Source of the DNA: Candidatus Brockarchaeota archaeon
Lineage (GTDB): Archaea; Thermoproteota; EX4484-205; JAAOZO01
Direction of reading: 5' to 3'
Length of the DNA stretch: 43,914 bases
NCBI GenBank assembly: GCA_017601145.1
Contig: JAFNIV010000014.1
Coordinates: 1 to 43,914, forward strand
Shown here: positions 1 through 7,504 of the stretch, in pieces
Layout of the letters: every line of letters begins with the position of its first letter
How positions within the stretch are numbered: the stretch's first letter is position 1
Translations under genes and position numbers: made by a program
The notes under the pieces: model-generated
Databases searched by the model: none
What the model was told of the DNA's origin: nothing
The model's input: only the letters and a program-made list of their open reading frames with translations

Positions 1-66
1 ACTAACAATCTTTTTGACTCCAAGAAGCTTCTTCGCCTCTTTGATTTTATAGAGTTTTTCTGACAT
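1..66 (-). CDS. Unknown protein, N-terminal fragment cut by the window edge
   Basis: The minus strand opens with ATG at base 66 and runs without a stop to the window edge, giving 22 residues that begin MSEKLYKIKEAKKLLGVKK. A TATA-like CTTAAATAA stretch lies about 25-30 bases before the ATG, which fits a leaderless archaeal transcript. The short lysine-rich amphipathic start could be the first helix of a helix-turn-helix domain, such as the N-terminus of IS607-type recombinases, but 22 residues do not allow a real assignment. Confidence 0.45.
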   Translation of the reverse strand, partial: MSEKLYKIKEAKKLLGVKKIVS

Positions 67-403
67 TAATATTCTTCTTCTACCAATTATTTAAGCATAT
101 CTATTTTGAAACTGCTGAAGGGGCAAAAGTTTGCAGCTATAGGTATACTGAAAATAATTATTGAGAAAATCTACTGGTATGTTTCCGCTATCCTTTTTAT
201 GTTTTTAATCTAAAATATGCCCCTTTAGAGAAATAACTTAATAGCTTTAGAGAGCCCTTTACGCCATTTTTTATGCATGCCCTAACTTAATGTTAAGTTG
301 CCTGACTTTTCTATCATTGCCTCACTGTAAGCTCTAAATAGTTAACCCTCAATTTATCTTAAATAGGACAAAACTTATAATGGCGTAATAATTAGTAGAG
401 ATC
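67..403. other. Intergenic region with divergent promoters
   Basis: This gap separates the truncated minus-strand gene from the flavoprotein gene and carries a promoter for each. An open plus-strand frame from TTG at 106 to TAA at 213 would give a 35-residue hydrophobic peptide. It has no convincing promoter spacing or ribosome site and may be chance or a relic. No RNA gene or repeat was seen. Confidence 0.4.
371..381 (+). promoter_or_regulatory. TATA-like box for the flavoprotein gene
   Basis: AACTTATAAT is centred about 28 bases before the ATG at 404. That spacing places the transcription start at or next to the start codon, so the gene is probably leaderless. Assigned by position and sequence only. 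Confidence 0.5.
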
Positions 404-1744
404 ATGAAAGATCCACAGAAGGTGGTAGTAATAGGCGGAGGAGCAGCGGGGATGGCTTCTGCTGCTAGTGCTAGAAGGGTAAACAAAGATGCAAAAATAA
501 CTGTGATAGAAGCGTCAAAGTACGTTTCTTATGGTTCATGTGGTATACCTTACTATTTAGGAAACCTCGTAGATGATGTTTCGAAACTAGTAACTTATAC
601 CCCTGAACAATTTAAGAAAGAAAGAAACGTAGAAGTTTTAACAAACTCTTACGTTACAAAAATTAAAGTTAATTCAAAAACTATAGAATATATTTCAGAA
701 AAAGGAGAAGAAAAAGAAATTGAGTTTGATAGCCTAATACTTGCTACAGGCGCTAAACCGTTTATACCAAAGATGGAAGGCTTAAACCTAAGAGGGGTTT
801 ATACAGTTAGATTCTTAGAGGGCGCAGCAAAATTAAGAGAAGATCTTGCTTCTTCAAAAAAAGTTACGATAATAGGAGCAGGATACATTGGGTTAGAACT
901 AGCTGAAAACTTTAAAAAACTGGATAAAGAAGTTACAATACTCGAACTTCTCCCGCGTCCGATGCCAAATGTTGACGTAGAAATGGCTAACATAATAGAG
1001 CAAGAGCTTAGGAAAAATGGTGTAAAACTTGAACTCAATAAAAAAGTGGTAGGTTTTGAAGGAAAAAACAGAGTGGAAAGAGTAGTAACTGAAGATTCCA
1101 AATATGAAACAGATATCGTTGTTGTTACAGTTGGAGTAAGGCCTAACGTTACATTAGCTAAGCAAATAGGTGTTGAGTTAGGTAAAAGTGGTGCCATAAA
1201 AACAAATTCTCGAATGGAAACAAGCATTAAAGGAATATTCGCAGCCGGAGATAACGCTGAAGCGCATCATATTGTTCTTAATGCTCCAGCTTATATTCCT
1301 CTAGCACAGACAGCAAACAAGATGGGTTACGTTGCAGGCGCAAACGCTGCCGGAGGAAGTGAAGAATTTCCAGGCATAGTTGGAAGCGCCATAACTAAAG
1401 TGTTCGATTTGGAAATAGGTAAAACTGGTGTTAGTGAAGAAGAAGCTAAAAGATTTGGCATCGAAGTAAGAAGTGTTTTCATTAAGTCAAAATCTAGAGC
1501 AGGTTATTATCCAGAAGGAAAAGATGTGTGGATTAAACTAATTTTAGAGAAATCTAGTAATATAATTATTGGCGGGCAAATTGTTGGCTATGAAGGAGTT
1601 TGGGGGAGAATTGCAGCTTTGACTTTTGCAATCACAAATAAATTAACCCCAAAGCAAGTTCTTTTCTCAGATTTGCCTTATGCACCTCCATTTAGTCCAG
1701 TGTGGGATCCATTAATAGTTGCTTCAAGAGTTGCTCTAAGATGA
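404..1744 (+). CDS. CoA-disulfide reductase / NAD(P)H oxidase-like FAD flavoprotein
   Basis: The 446-residue protein is a pyridine nucleotide-disulfide oxidoreductase. Near the N-terminus it has the FAD-binding GGGAAG turn (about residues 11-16). The motif YGSCGIPY places a single redox cysteine at about residue 46, as in CoA-disulfide reductase and NADH oxidase/peroxidase, rather than the CxxxxC pair of dihydrolipoamide dehydrogenase. A second Rossmann motif, IGAGYIGLE, near residue 155 should bind NAD(P)H, and GIFAAGDNAE near residue 275 is the second FAD-contact motif. A dimerisation domain ends in DLPYAPPFSPVWDP, where these enzymes carry an active-site Tyr. In Sulfolobales such proteins are linked to CoA disulfide, polysulfide or oxygen reduction; the true substrate cannot be told here. 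It stands alone, with its own promoter. Confidence 0.85.
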   Translation: MKDPQKVVVIGGGAAGMASAASARRVNKDAKITVIEASKYVSYGSCGIPYYLGNLVDDVSKLVTYTPEQFKKERNVEVLTNSYVTKIKVNSKTIEYISEKGEEKEIEFDSLILATGAKPFIPKMEGLNLRGVYTVRFLEGAAKLREDLASSKKVTIIGAGYIGLELAENFKKLDKEVTILELLPRPMPNVDVEMANIIEQELRKNGVKLELNKKVVGFEGKNRVERVVTEDSKYETDIVVVTVGVRPNVTLAKQIGVELGKSGAIKTNSRMETSIKGIFAAGDNAEAHHIVLNAPAYIPLAQTANKMGYVAGANAAGGSEEFPGIVGSAITKVFDLEIGKTGVSEEEAKRFGIEVRSVFIKSKSRAGYYPEGKDVWIKLILEKSSNIIIGGQIVGYEGVWGRIAALTFAITNKLTPKQVLFSDLPYAPPFSPVWDPLIVASRVALR

Positions 1745-1798
1745 AATATTAATGTCTTAAGATAAAGTTAAAAAATGACCTTAATTTGCTTGTGAACA

Positions 1799-2965
1799 AT
1801 GAATTCAAGCAAAGATACGTTTGAAGTTACTCCTTGGGGCGTTTCTGGAGTAGTTGATTACGAAAAGCTAATAAAGGAATTTGGGACACAACCTCTAACC
1901 GATGATCTAATTAAAAAAATAGAGCTCCTTGTTGGAGAAGTACACTTCATGATAAGAAGAAAAGTCTTTTTCTCTCATAGAGACCTAGACTTAGCACTTT
2001 CAGACTATGAAAACGGTATCGGTTTCTTTCTATATACTGGAAGAGGACCAAGTGGCCCTATGCACTTAGGGCATATTGTTCCATTTTACTTCACAAAGTG
2101 GTTACAAGATAAATTTAATGCAAACTTATACATACAAGTTACTGACGATGAAAAATTTCTAGAAGAAAAAAGAAATTTGTCATGGGAGGAAGTGAGAAAA
2201 TGGACAAATGAAAACATTCTTGATATAGCTGCTGTTGGATTTAATCCAGACAAAACTTTCATATTCACCGATACTGAATACATGTGGAAAATCTATCCTA
2301 TAGCTATAAAAGTAGCAAGAAAGATAAACTTTTCCTTAGCAAAAGCTGTCTTTGGTTTTGATCTCCAAACAAATATAGGCATGATCTTCTACCCCGCTAT
2401 TCAGATAGTTCCTACATTATTTGAGAAGAAAAGATGTCTTATTCCTGCTGCCATTGACCAAGACCCTTATTGGAGAATTCAGAGAGATATAGCAGAAGAC
2501 TTAGGATATTACAAGACTTCAGCAATGCATTCAAAGTTTATTCCACCCCTAACTGGATTTCAAGGAAAAATGAGCTCTTCGAAGCCAGAAACAGCAATTT
2601 ATTTATCTGATGATGCAAAAACAATAAGAACTAAGGTTTATAAGTATGCCTTCTCCGGAGGTCGTGCTACGATCGAGGAACATAGAAAGTATGGGGGAGA
2701 TCCATCAGTAGATGTATCTTTCCAGTGGTTGTATATGTTCTTAGAGGAAGATGACAAAAAAGTAAAGAGAATAGAAGAAGACTATAGAAATGGAAAGTTA
2801 TTAACTGGAGAACTTAAGGACATTCTTATCGAAAAACTAGTTACATTTTTAGAAAAGCACAAAGAAAGGAGAGAGAAAGCGAAAGAGATCGTAAACTTAT
2901 ACAAATATGAAGGAAAATTGGCAAAAGAAATGTGGAGTGATTTAAAAACACAAGCCCTAACTTAA
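1799..2965 (+). CDS. trpS: Tryptophanyl-tRNA synthetase
   Basis: This 388-residue cytoplasmic enzyme charges tRNA(Trp) with tryptophan. It is a class I synthetase: MHLGHI at about residues 88-93 is the HIGH motif that binds ATP, and KMSSS near residue 257 is the KMSKS loop. The long N-terminal extension before the catalytic fold and the DQDPYWRIQRD stretch fit the archaeal/eukaryotic TrpRS subfamily rather than TyrRS. The ATG at 1799 lies about 29 bases after an A/T-rich TATA-like run (GTTAAAAAATG), consistent with a leaderless start. It follows the flavoprotein gene by 54 bases but probably has its own promoter. It converges on the CBS-domain gene, and the T-rich run TTTTCTTTTTT after the stop could end transcription. 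Confidence 0.93.
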   Translation: MNSSKDTFEVTPWGVSGVVDYEKLIKEFGTQPLTDDLIKKIELLVGEVHFMIRRKVFFSHRDLDLALSDYENGIGFFLYTGRGPSGPMHLGHIVPFYFTKWLQDKFNANLYIQVTDDEKFLEEKRNLSWEEVRKWTNENILDIAAVGFNPDKTFIFTDTEYMWKIYPIAIKVARKINFSLAKAVFGFDLQTNIGMIFYPAIQIVPTLFEKKRCLIPAAIDQDPYWRIQRDIAEDLGYYKTSAMHSKFIPPLTGFQGKMSSSKPETAIYLSDDAKTIRTKVYKYAFSGGRATIEEHRKYGGDPSVDVSFQWLYMFLEEDDKKVKRIEEDYRNGKLLTGELKDILIEKLVTFLEKHKERREKAKEIVNLYKYEGKLAKEMWSDLKTQALT

Positions 2966-2986
2966 AAACAAGTAAGTGAAAACATA

Positions 2987-2998
2987 TTTTCTTTTTTA
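2987..2998 (+). terminator. Poly-T tract after trpS
   Basis: TTTTCTTTTTT follows the trpS stop codon by about 20 bases in the short convergent gap. Archaeal polymerases often stop at such T-runs without a hairpin. Assigned by composition and position only. Confidence 0.35.
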
Positions 2999-3022
2999 AG
3001 TTTACTTTAATATTCAAAATAC

Positions 3023-3604
3023 CTATTGTTCTAGTTCTTCGATCGATACACCATAACTTAAGAGACAATCTTCGCAGACATACTTTCCTTGATAGAACAC
3101 TAAATGTTCGCTCCATTGACTACAGTCTTCACAGTATCCTTCATAATATTCTACTTTGTTTGTAAGAGTTAGTGGGGATATTTTTGAGTAATATGTCTCT
3201 AAGATTGCTGGAACTGCTAGGGCAATATCTCTTTCAGTTATTATCCCTACTAGCTTATCATTTTTCATTACACCTAACTTATGAACTTTATGTAAGCGCA
3301 TAGCATCTAGTGCCCTCTCTAAATCTTTGTTGTAATCTATTGTTATTAGGGGAGAACTCATAACTTCTTCTACTGTTACTTTTTTTGGGTCTAGTCCTCT
3401 TGCTACAACTTTGACGACTATATCCCTCTCAGTTATCATGCCTACTGGGTTATTTGAAGAATTAACTACAATTATACTTCCTATTCCTCTGAGGTCCATC
3501 TCCTTAGCAGCTTCTTCAACAGTTTGATTTTTGTTTACGGTATAAACTGGAAAAGTGGCAACATCCCCCACTATTATTTTGTTCGTTCCATTTATTCTTC
3601 TCAT
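3023..3604 (-). CDS. Tandem CBS-domain protein with C-terminal zinc ribbon
   Basis: The 193-residue protein has two CBS modules (about residues 12-70 and 77-132). Each shows the usual VGMITERDI / VGIITERDI strand-helix ending; paired CBS modules form a Bateman unit that typically binds adenine nucleotides or SAM. The C-terminal part has two Cys pairs, CEDC and CEDC, about 20 residues apart, forming a likely zinc ribbon. No catalytic domain is present, so it is probably a small ligand-sensing regulator; its partner is unknown. A TATA-like TTTTATAAG lies about 25-30 bases before the ATG. It converges on trpS with a 57-base gap. Confidence 0.8.
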   Translation of the reverse strand: MRRINGTNKIIVGDVATFPVYTVNKNQTVEEAAKEMDLRGIGSIIVVNSSNNPVGMITERDIVVKVVARGLDPKKVTVEEVMSSPLITIDYNKDLERALDAMRLHKVHKLGVMKNDKLVGIITERDIALAVPAILETYYSKISPLTLTNKVEYYEGYCEDCSQWSEHLVFYQGKYVCEDCLLSYGVSIEELEQ

Positions 3605-3990
3605 GCTTTTCAGTATGACTAACTTATAAAAACTAACTAAATAAGTTTTTCCTTTGTTCAGTGCGAATCAATGAAGATTTGAAGAAAAGAGAATTTTTCT
3701 ACTTTTCTAGAATCTTAAAAAATTTGAAATATAACTACAAGGCATCTTGATACACTTTACTGCTGCGTTGGAAACCATTAGTGTTATTTCTGGTTGAAGT
3801 GAAACAGAGAGCTACATTACGTTAATGATCTAATACTTTTTAAAAAGTCTTGCAAACCAAAAACAATTACTTGAAAAAATAATTCATATTTTATTATTTT
3901 TACATTCTCTTTTATAATGAGTTTTCGTAGAAATAAAGTAAAAAAGTTATAAAACAAAGAAAATGTAATAAGTGAACGGGAGAGTAGTTA
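3605..3990. other. Intergenic region between CBS gene and rps25e
   Basis: This 386-base gap holds divergent promoters at its two ends. In between, a GTG-initiated frame (3661-3750) would encode 29 residues rich in Lys, Phe and Tyr, and the same frame stays open after its TGA for 24 more codons. It could be a decayed small gene or chance; I do not call it. No tRNA, repeat or CRISPR was seen. Confidence 0.4.
3944..3955 (+). promoter_or_regulatory. TATA-like box for rps25e
   Basis: AGTTATAAAAC lies about 40 bases before the ATG at 3991, which would leave a short leader of roughly 15 bases. The A-rich flank before it could hold the TFB recognition element. Position-based call. Confidence 0.45.
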
Positions 3991-4332
3991 ATGGGCGGAA
4001 AGAAAAAGCCTACAATAAGTCAGGCTGAAAAAGCCATTAGAAGAGCTCAAATGCAAGAAGCGGGAAAACAAGCACAAAAAAGAAAAGAAACTGAGAATAG
4101 AGAGAAAGCTAGATGGTCTATAACTCAGATCGACCTTGAAAAAGTAAAGGAGAAAATTTCTAGTTTAAAGGTTGTAACACCCTTTGAGTTAGCTTCACAG
4201 CTTTCCATCAATATAGGAGAAGCAAAAAGGGTCTTAAATGAATTGAGTAGTAAGGGAGAATTAGTTCGATTAAGTTCTTTTAATGGGCATCCGGTTTACA
4301 CACTCCCTAAGCAAGAACAAGTAACATCCTAA
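3991..4332 (+). CDS. rps25e: 30S ribosomal protein S25e
   Basis: The 113-residue protein starts MGGKKKPTISQAEK and has a very basic, Lys/Gln/Arg-rich N-terminal tail (about residues 1-45), followed by a winged-helix domain with the pattern TPFELASQLSINIGEAKRVLNEL. This is the S25e family of the small subunit, found in Archaea and Eukarya and absent from Bacteria. The length matches Sulfolobales members. It is a stand-alone gene with its own TATA box, and a T7 run directly after the stop codon probably ends the transcript. Confidence 0.93.
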   Translation: MGGKKKPTISQAEKAIRRAQMQEAGKQAQKRKETENREKARWSITQIDLEKVKEKISSLKVVTPFELASQLSINIGEAKRVLNELSSKGELVRLSSFNGHPVYTLPKQEQVTS

Positions 4333-4333
4333 A

Positions 4334-4342
4334 CTTTTTTTA
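4334..4342 (+). terminator. Poly-T tract after rps25e
   Basis: ACTTTTTTT starts two bases after the rps25e stop codon. A T-run in this place is a typical archaeal intrinsic termination signal; there is no clear hairpin. Confidence 0.45.
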
Positions 4343-4448
4343 TAAAGTGCTAAAAGCCTAAACTTTACTTCTAGATGAATGAGTTGAAAGTTTTCATCTA
4401 AGCGAAGAAACAAATTCCTGCGAAACTTAAACCTATGTTTATCAAGAG

Positions 4449-4540
4449 GTGAACTACCCCTCGCTATCGCAAGGGGCTTCCAGCATAGGCTGGTTATGGG
4501 CTGGTTCACAGACAGCCCCGTCTAAGGGCATGTAGCCCAA
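4449..4540 (-). ncRNA. Predicted omega RNA / right-end RNA of the tnpB element
   Basis: In the minus-strand direction the last part of tnpB plus the right end folds into four consecutive short stems: GGGC/GCCC (4535-4538 with 4526-4529), GGGCTG/CAGCCC (4513-4518 with 4498-4503), CCAGC/GCTGG (4489-4493 with 4480-4484) and CCCCTTGC/GCGAGGGG (4476-4457). The right-end tail then ends at 4449. TnpB proteins are known to use RNA from the element's right end as scaffold, with the guide read from flanking DNA; here the guide would begin CTCTTGATAA. The 5' limit of the RNA is not visible from sequence, so the start given is a minimum. Confidence 0.5.
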
Positions 4541-5497
4541 AGACCTCTCGAAACGCTTAGCTATGTTTATGGCTCCGTTTAGGTCTGCGTTGTATTCTCC
4601 GCAGTAGGGGCAAAGGAAGAGTCCTTGAGTTTTTCTTTTTCCTTCACGCCCACAGATATGGCATATGGTTGAGCTATAAGCTTCACTTATGGTAATTACT
4701 GGTATTCCTTCTAGCATGGCTTTATATTCAATCATTTTCGTTAGGCGAAAGTATGGCATGTTGCTGACTATTCTGTTTAAGCGTTTGCCTTTAACTTGTT
4801 TTCTAATTCCCTTGAGGTCTCCCAAGACAATGTAAGAGTTGGTTGCAAGGGCGAAGCTGACTATCCATTTGCTGACTCGATGAAGGATGGTATTAACCAC
4901 CCTTCTCTCCTTGCTTCCAACTCTCTTTACGACTTGGGTTAGACCTCTTTCTTGAAGCCTTCTGCGGAGCCATGCGTAATGGCGTCTAACTCCTCTTATC
5001 TCCTTGCCGAGAAATTGAGCTTTCATCACGGTTCCATTCTGCCAAAGCACCGCAGTGGCAGGGAACCGCTCACCCAAATCCACAGCAAGGATTGAGGAGC
5101 ATCTACGCACAGGTGGAGCATCAAACTCGAAGGTTAGCATAGCGATATAGCGGTCTTTCCTCTTAACTATTTTACTCTCGCAAAGTTTTCCTTGCGGGAA
5201 TTCTCTATGAGGTTTTACTGGAACTTTTATTCCGCCCCTAACACCATAGACAGGGATTTTTAGAAACCAGAAAGCCTTAGCTCTTTTAAGATTAATCAAA
5301 TCATTTCTAAGACTGAGAGGATATTCCTTTTGTTTTACTTTCTTGTAGTACCTAATAGCCTGCTGTTTGTTTGCTGAATACAACGGAACAGTTTTATCAC
5401 CACTTAAGAACCTTTGGAGGTTTGTGTATTCCCTATCAAGAATTTCCTTTTTCCTTCGAGTCAGCCCCACAATGCCCGCTTGGATAGTCAGCTTCAT
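4454..5497 (-). CDS. tnpB: TnpB RNA-guided nuclease-like protein
   Basis: The 347-residue protein has the TnpB/OrfB plan: a basic N-terminal region, then a RuvC-like fold with ILAVDLGERF (Asp140, RuvC-I) and NADLNGAINIA (Asp305, RuvC-III), split by a Cys4 zinc finger (C279, C282, C296, C299). The motif usually written VxEDL, which carries the RuvC-II Glu, reads IVLGDLKGI here, so the Glu position is Gly226. The nearest conserved acidic alternative is Glu272 in ISEAYSS. It may be a clade with a rearranged active site, or catalytically weakened. The reading frame is intact. Its last codons (EAPCDSEG, stop) are built from the right-end hairpin, so the coding sequence and guide-RNA scaffold overlap. 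Confidence 0.9.
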   Translation of the reverse strand: MKLTIQAGIVGLTRRKKEILDREYTNLQRFLSGDKTVPLYSANKQQAIRYYKKVKQKEYPLSLRNDLINLKRAKAFWFLKIPVYGVRGGIKVPVKPHREFPQGKLCESKIVKRKDRYIAMLTFEFDAPPVRRCSSILAVDLGERFPATAVLWQNGTVMKAQFLGKEIRGVRRHYAWLRRRLQERGLTQVVKRVGSKERRVVNTILHRVSKWIVSFALATNSYIVLGDLKGIRKQVKGKRLNRIVSNMPYFRLTKMIEYKAMLEGIPVITISEAYSSTICHICGREGKRKTQGLFLCPYCGEYNADLNGAINIAKRFERSLGYMPLDGAVCEPAHNQPMLEAPCDSEG

Positions 5498-5618
5498 AGC
5501 AGGCTTTAACTAACTTTTTAGACATTTAAATCTTATCGCAATTCATCCCCGCCCTTTCAGACGGGGTCTTCTTGCGAGTCAAAGATAAAAATTAATTCGA
5601 AGTTATAGAAGTAGAAAA

Positions 5619-5659
5619 ATTTTAAATATTTGAAGAACTACATAAAGTAAGAAAGGTGA
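5619..5659 (+). promoter_or_regulatory. Promoter and strong ribosome site deciding a TTG start
   Basis: TTTTAAATAT at about 5620-5629 is a TATA-like box. GGTGAT (5655-5660) matches the archaeal anti-16S Shine-Dalgarno core and ends 5 bases before TTG at 5666. This supports TTG as the start of the methyltransferase gene, since no ATG is available upstream in frame. Confidence 0.6.
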
Positions 5660-5665
5660 TAAAAA

Positions 5666-6157
5666 TTGGATCAAACTCCAGATGTACCTTTTGTTCCAAC
5701 TTCAGAAGAAGTAGTAAGAAGGATGTTACAAATAGCTGATGTAAAGTCTAGTGATGTAGTATTTGATTTGGGCGCAGGAGACGGAAGAGTGCTTATAATT
5801 GCTGCTCAAGAATTTAATGCTAAGGCAGTTGGAATAGAAATTAGAAAAGATTTCGTTACAAATATAGAGAAAAAGATAAAAGAACTAAAATTGGGAGACA
5901 GAGTCTCTATAATTCATGGAAACTTTTTTGATGTAAACATAAGCAGGGCAGATGTTGTAACAATGTTTTTATTAGAAAGTGTGAATAAAAGAATAAGACC
6001 AAAACTTGAAAAAGAACTTAAACACGGAGCAAAAGTTGTGTCACATGAATTTAAAGTATCAGGATGGAAACCAGATTACTTTGAAAGATTTGTATGTAGT
6101 GATGGATCTAAACATGATTTATATCTTTACATAATGCCACCAGAAAAAGAGCAGTAA
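5666..6157 (+). CDS. aKMT-type protein lysine methyltransferase
   Basis: The 163-residue protein is a minimal class I SAM-dependent methyltransferase. DLGAGDGR (residues 34-41) is the SAM-binding motif I, GIEIRKD follows at the end of strand 2, and NFFDVNISRADVVTMFLL covers the region of motifs II-III. The N-terminal PFVPTSEEVVRRML and the closing VVSHEF ... YLYIM pattern match the archaeal aKMT family of Thermoproteota, which methylates lysines on many proteins including Cren7 and Sul7. The whole enzyme is one domain with no added substrate-recognition region, as in aKMT. It is a single gene with a GGTGAT ribosome site and TTG start, converging on the M42 peptidase gene. Confidence 0.85.
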   Translation: MDQTPDVPFVPTSEEVVRRMLQIADVKSSDVVFDLGAGDGRVLIIAAQEFNAKAVGIEIRKDFVTNIEKKIKELKLGDRVSIIHGNFFDVNISRADVVTMFLLESVNKRIRPKLEKELKHGAKVVSHEFKVSGWKPDYFERFVCSDGSKHDLYLYIMPPEKEQ

Positions 6158-6197
6158 AGAACAAACTAGATTAAAAAGTTTTTATTCAAAACAAGTG

Positions 6198-7307
6198 CTA
6201 AATTGTTGTGAAAGATTCTACAGTTTTTAAATCAAGCCTTCTTATAAGTTCTACGATCAACTTTACTGCATTCTCTACATCATTTAAACTTAAAACTCCA
6301 ACGTGAGAATGGATATGTCTAGTTGGTATTCCAATTACTACGCTTGGACAACCTGTCTTATATAGATGAAACCTTCCTCCATCAGTCCCACCAGCAGGAA
6401 CGACTGACAATTGATATGGAATCTTGTTTTCTTCAGCAACACTAATTACGAATTCCTTTAGTCTTTCGTTTGGAATCATTGAAGCATCAAACGTTACTAT
6501 TGAAGGACCTTTACCCATTGCAGTAGGAGCCTCAGCAGGGTTAATTCCAGGAACATCTCCAGAAATATCAACTTCAGCTACTATAGCTACGTCAGGCTCT
6601 ACTAAGGATGAAGTTGTTTGCGCACCTCTTAAACCAACCTCTTCCTGGACAGTAGCAGTAGCATAGTATGTATTTGGATGAACTACCTTGTTTTCTACAA
6701 TGTATCTTAAAGCTTCTATTGCTAAGAATGCACCTATCCTATCATCAAATGCTTTACCAAAGACTACGGTATTGTTGCTCGCAAGAGAAAAAGGAGACCA
6801 AGGAACAACAGGATCTCCTATTCTTATCCCAATTTTTTCAACCTCTTCTTTACTGCTTGCTCCAATATCGATGTACATTTGGTCTATTGTTATTACTTTG
6901 TTCCTCTCATCCTCTTTTAGTAAGTGAGGAGGTTTTGAGGCTATAACTCCAAGTACTTTTTTGTCTTTAGCCCTAATTAAGACTCTCTGAGAAAGTAAAA
7001 CTTGGCTGAACCAGCCACCTAAAGGCTTAAACGTTAGAAAGCCTTCTTTAGTTATACTTGTAACTATGAAACCAACTTCATCAACGTGTCCTGCAACTAA
7101 AACTTTTGGTTTTTCACTTAAACCTTTTACAACAAATGCGGTAGAACCAAGCTTATCAGATTTTGTTTCGTCTGCAAAACGAGAAGCGTAGTCTTTTACT
7201 ATCTTAATGACCTCCCTTTCAAAACCTGATGGCCCGAAACTCTCAGAAAGCTGTTTCAAGAAATTTATTCTCTCCTCGTCTAATTTGTAGCTATTCATTT
7301 CATTCAC
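6198..7307 (-). CDS. M42-family metallo-aminopeptidase
   Basis: The 369-residue protein carries the two-metal site of family M42: GHVDEVGF (His74, Asp76), FDDRIGAFLA (bridging Asp, near residue 190), VQEEVGLRGA (catalytic and ligand Glu) and a late HSHVGVLS His. These enzymes form dodecameric tetrahedral shells that trim peptides in the cytoplasm; archaeal members were once mis-annotated as endoglucanase/CelM. No signal peptide is seen. Two ATG codons (residues 1 and 4) are both within reach of a TATA-like TATTTATTTATC stretch, so the exact start is uncertain by three residues. Convergent with the aKMT gene. Confidence 0.92.
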   Translation of the reverse strand: MNEMNSYKLDEERINFLKQLSESFGPSGFEREVIKIVKDYASRFADETKSDKLGSTAFVVKGLSEKPKVLVAGHVDEVGFIVTSITKEGFLTFKPLGGWFSQVLLSQRVLIRAKDKKVLGVIASKPPHLLKEDERNKVITIDQMYIDIGASSKEEVEKIGIRIGDPVVPWSPFSLASNNTVVFGKAFDDRIGAFLAIEALRYIVENKVVHPNTYYATATVQEEVGLRGAQTTSSLVEPDVAIVAEVDISGDVPGINPAEAPTAMGKGPSIVTFDASMIPNERLKEFVISVAEENKIPYQLSVVPAGGTDGGRFHLYKTGCPSVVIGIPTRHIHSHVGVLSLNDVENAVKLIVELIRRLDLKTVESFTTI

Positions 7308-7504
7308 AACTTTATTTTATTGATAAATAAATACTTTTCATAAAAATGGAGAAATTTTGTGACTTTAGTAGAGTACTAAAAGAATAATCAAGACTTCTAA
7401 GTAACATTTAAGATGTTTAGCAATAGCTTTGATACAGTTTTCTAGAGAACTTTGGAAATAAAATTTATTAGTAACTGGTTTGTTCTTTAGAAATTAGTAC
7501 CAAA

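Larger units (their letters stand above)
4449..5577 (-). mobile_element. tnpB-only IS200/IS605-type element
   Basis: The element contains a single tnpB and no tnpA transposase, so it would depend on a transposase elsewhere. On the minus strand the left end has a small hairpin, CCCCG ... CGGGG (5547-5566), followed by GGGGATGAA, the usual look of archaeal IS605 left ends. The right end is an 8-bp hairpin, CCCCTTGC-GATA-GCGAGGGG (4457-4476), followed by TAGTTCAC ending at 4449. The left boundary is set just after TTTGAC, which resembles the 5-base TTGAY target motif of some IS605 members; this boundary is inferred. The same right end reappears on the non-coding elements at 30.7 and 43.75 kb. 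Confidence 0.75.

Noticed and set aside
106-213. 35-residue hydrophobic small protein from TTG 106
   Set aside because: Length is within chance for this composition and the TATA-to-start spacing is too short; not called as a gene.
799-1227. Antisense ORFs such as 799-1227, 14249-14614, 18138-18671, 31888-32253 and 42866-43192
   Set aside because: They lie opposite well-supported genes, have Ser/Pro/Thr-rich shadow composition and no recognisable domains.
4449-5577. Element as a complete IS605 with tnpA
   Set aside because: No tnpA (Y1 HUH transposase) frame is present between the ends or beside the element on either strand.
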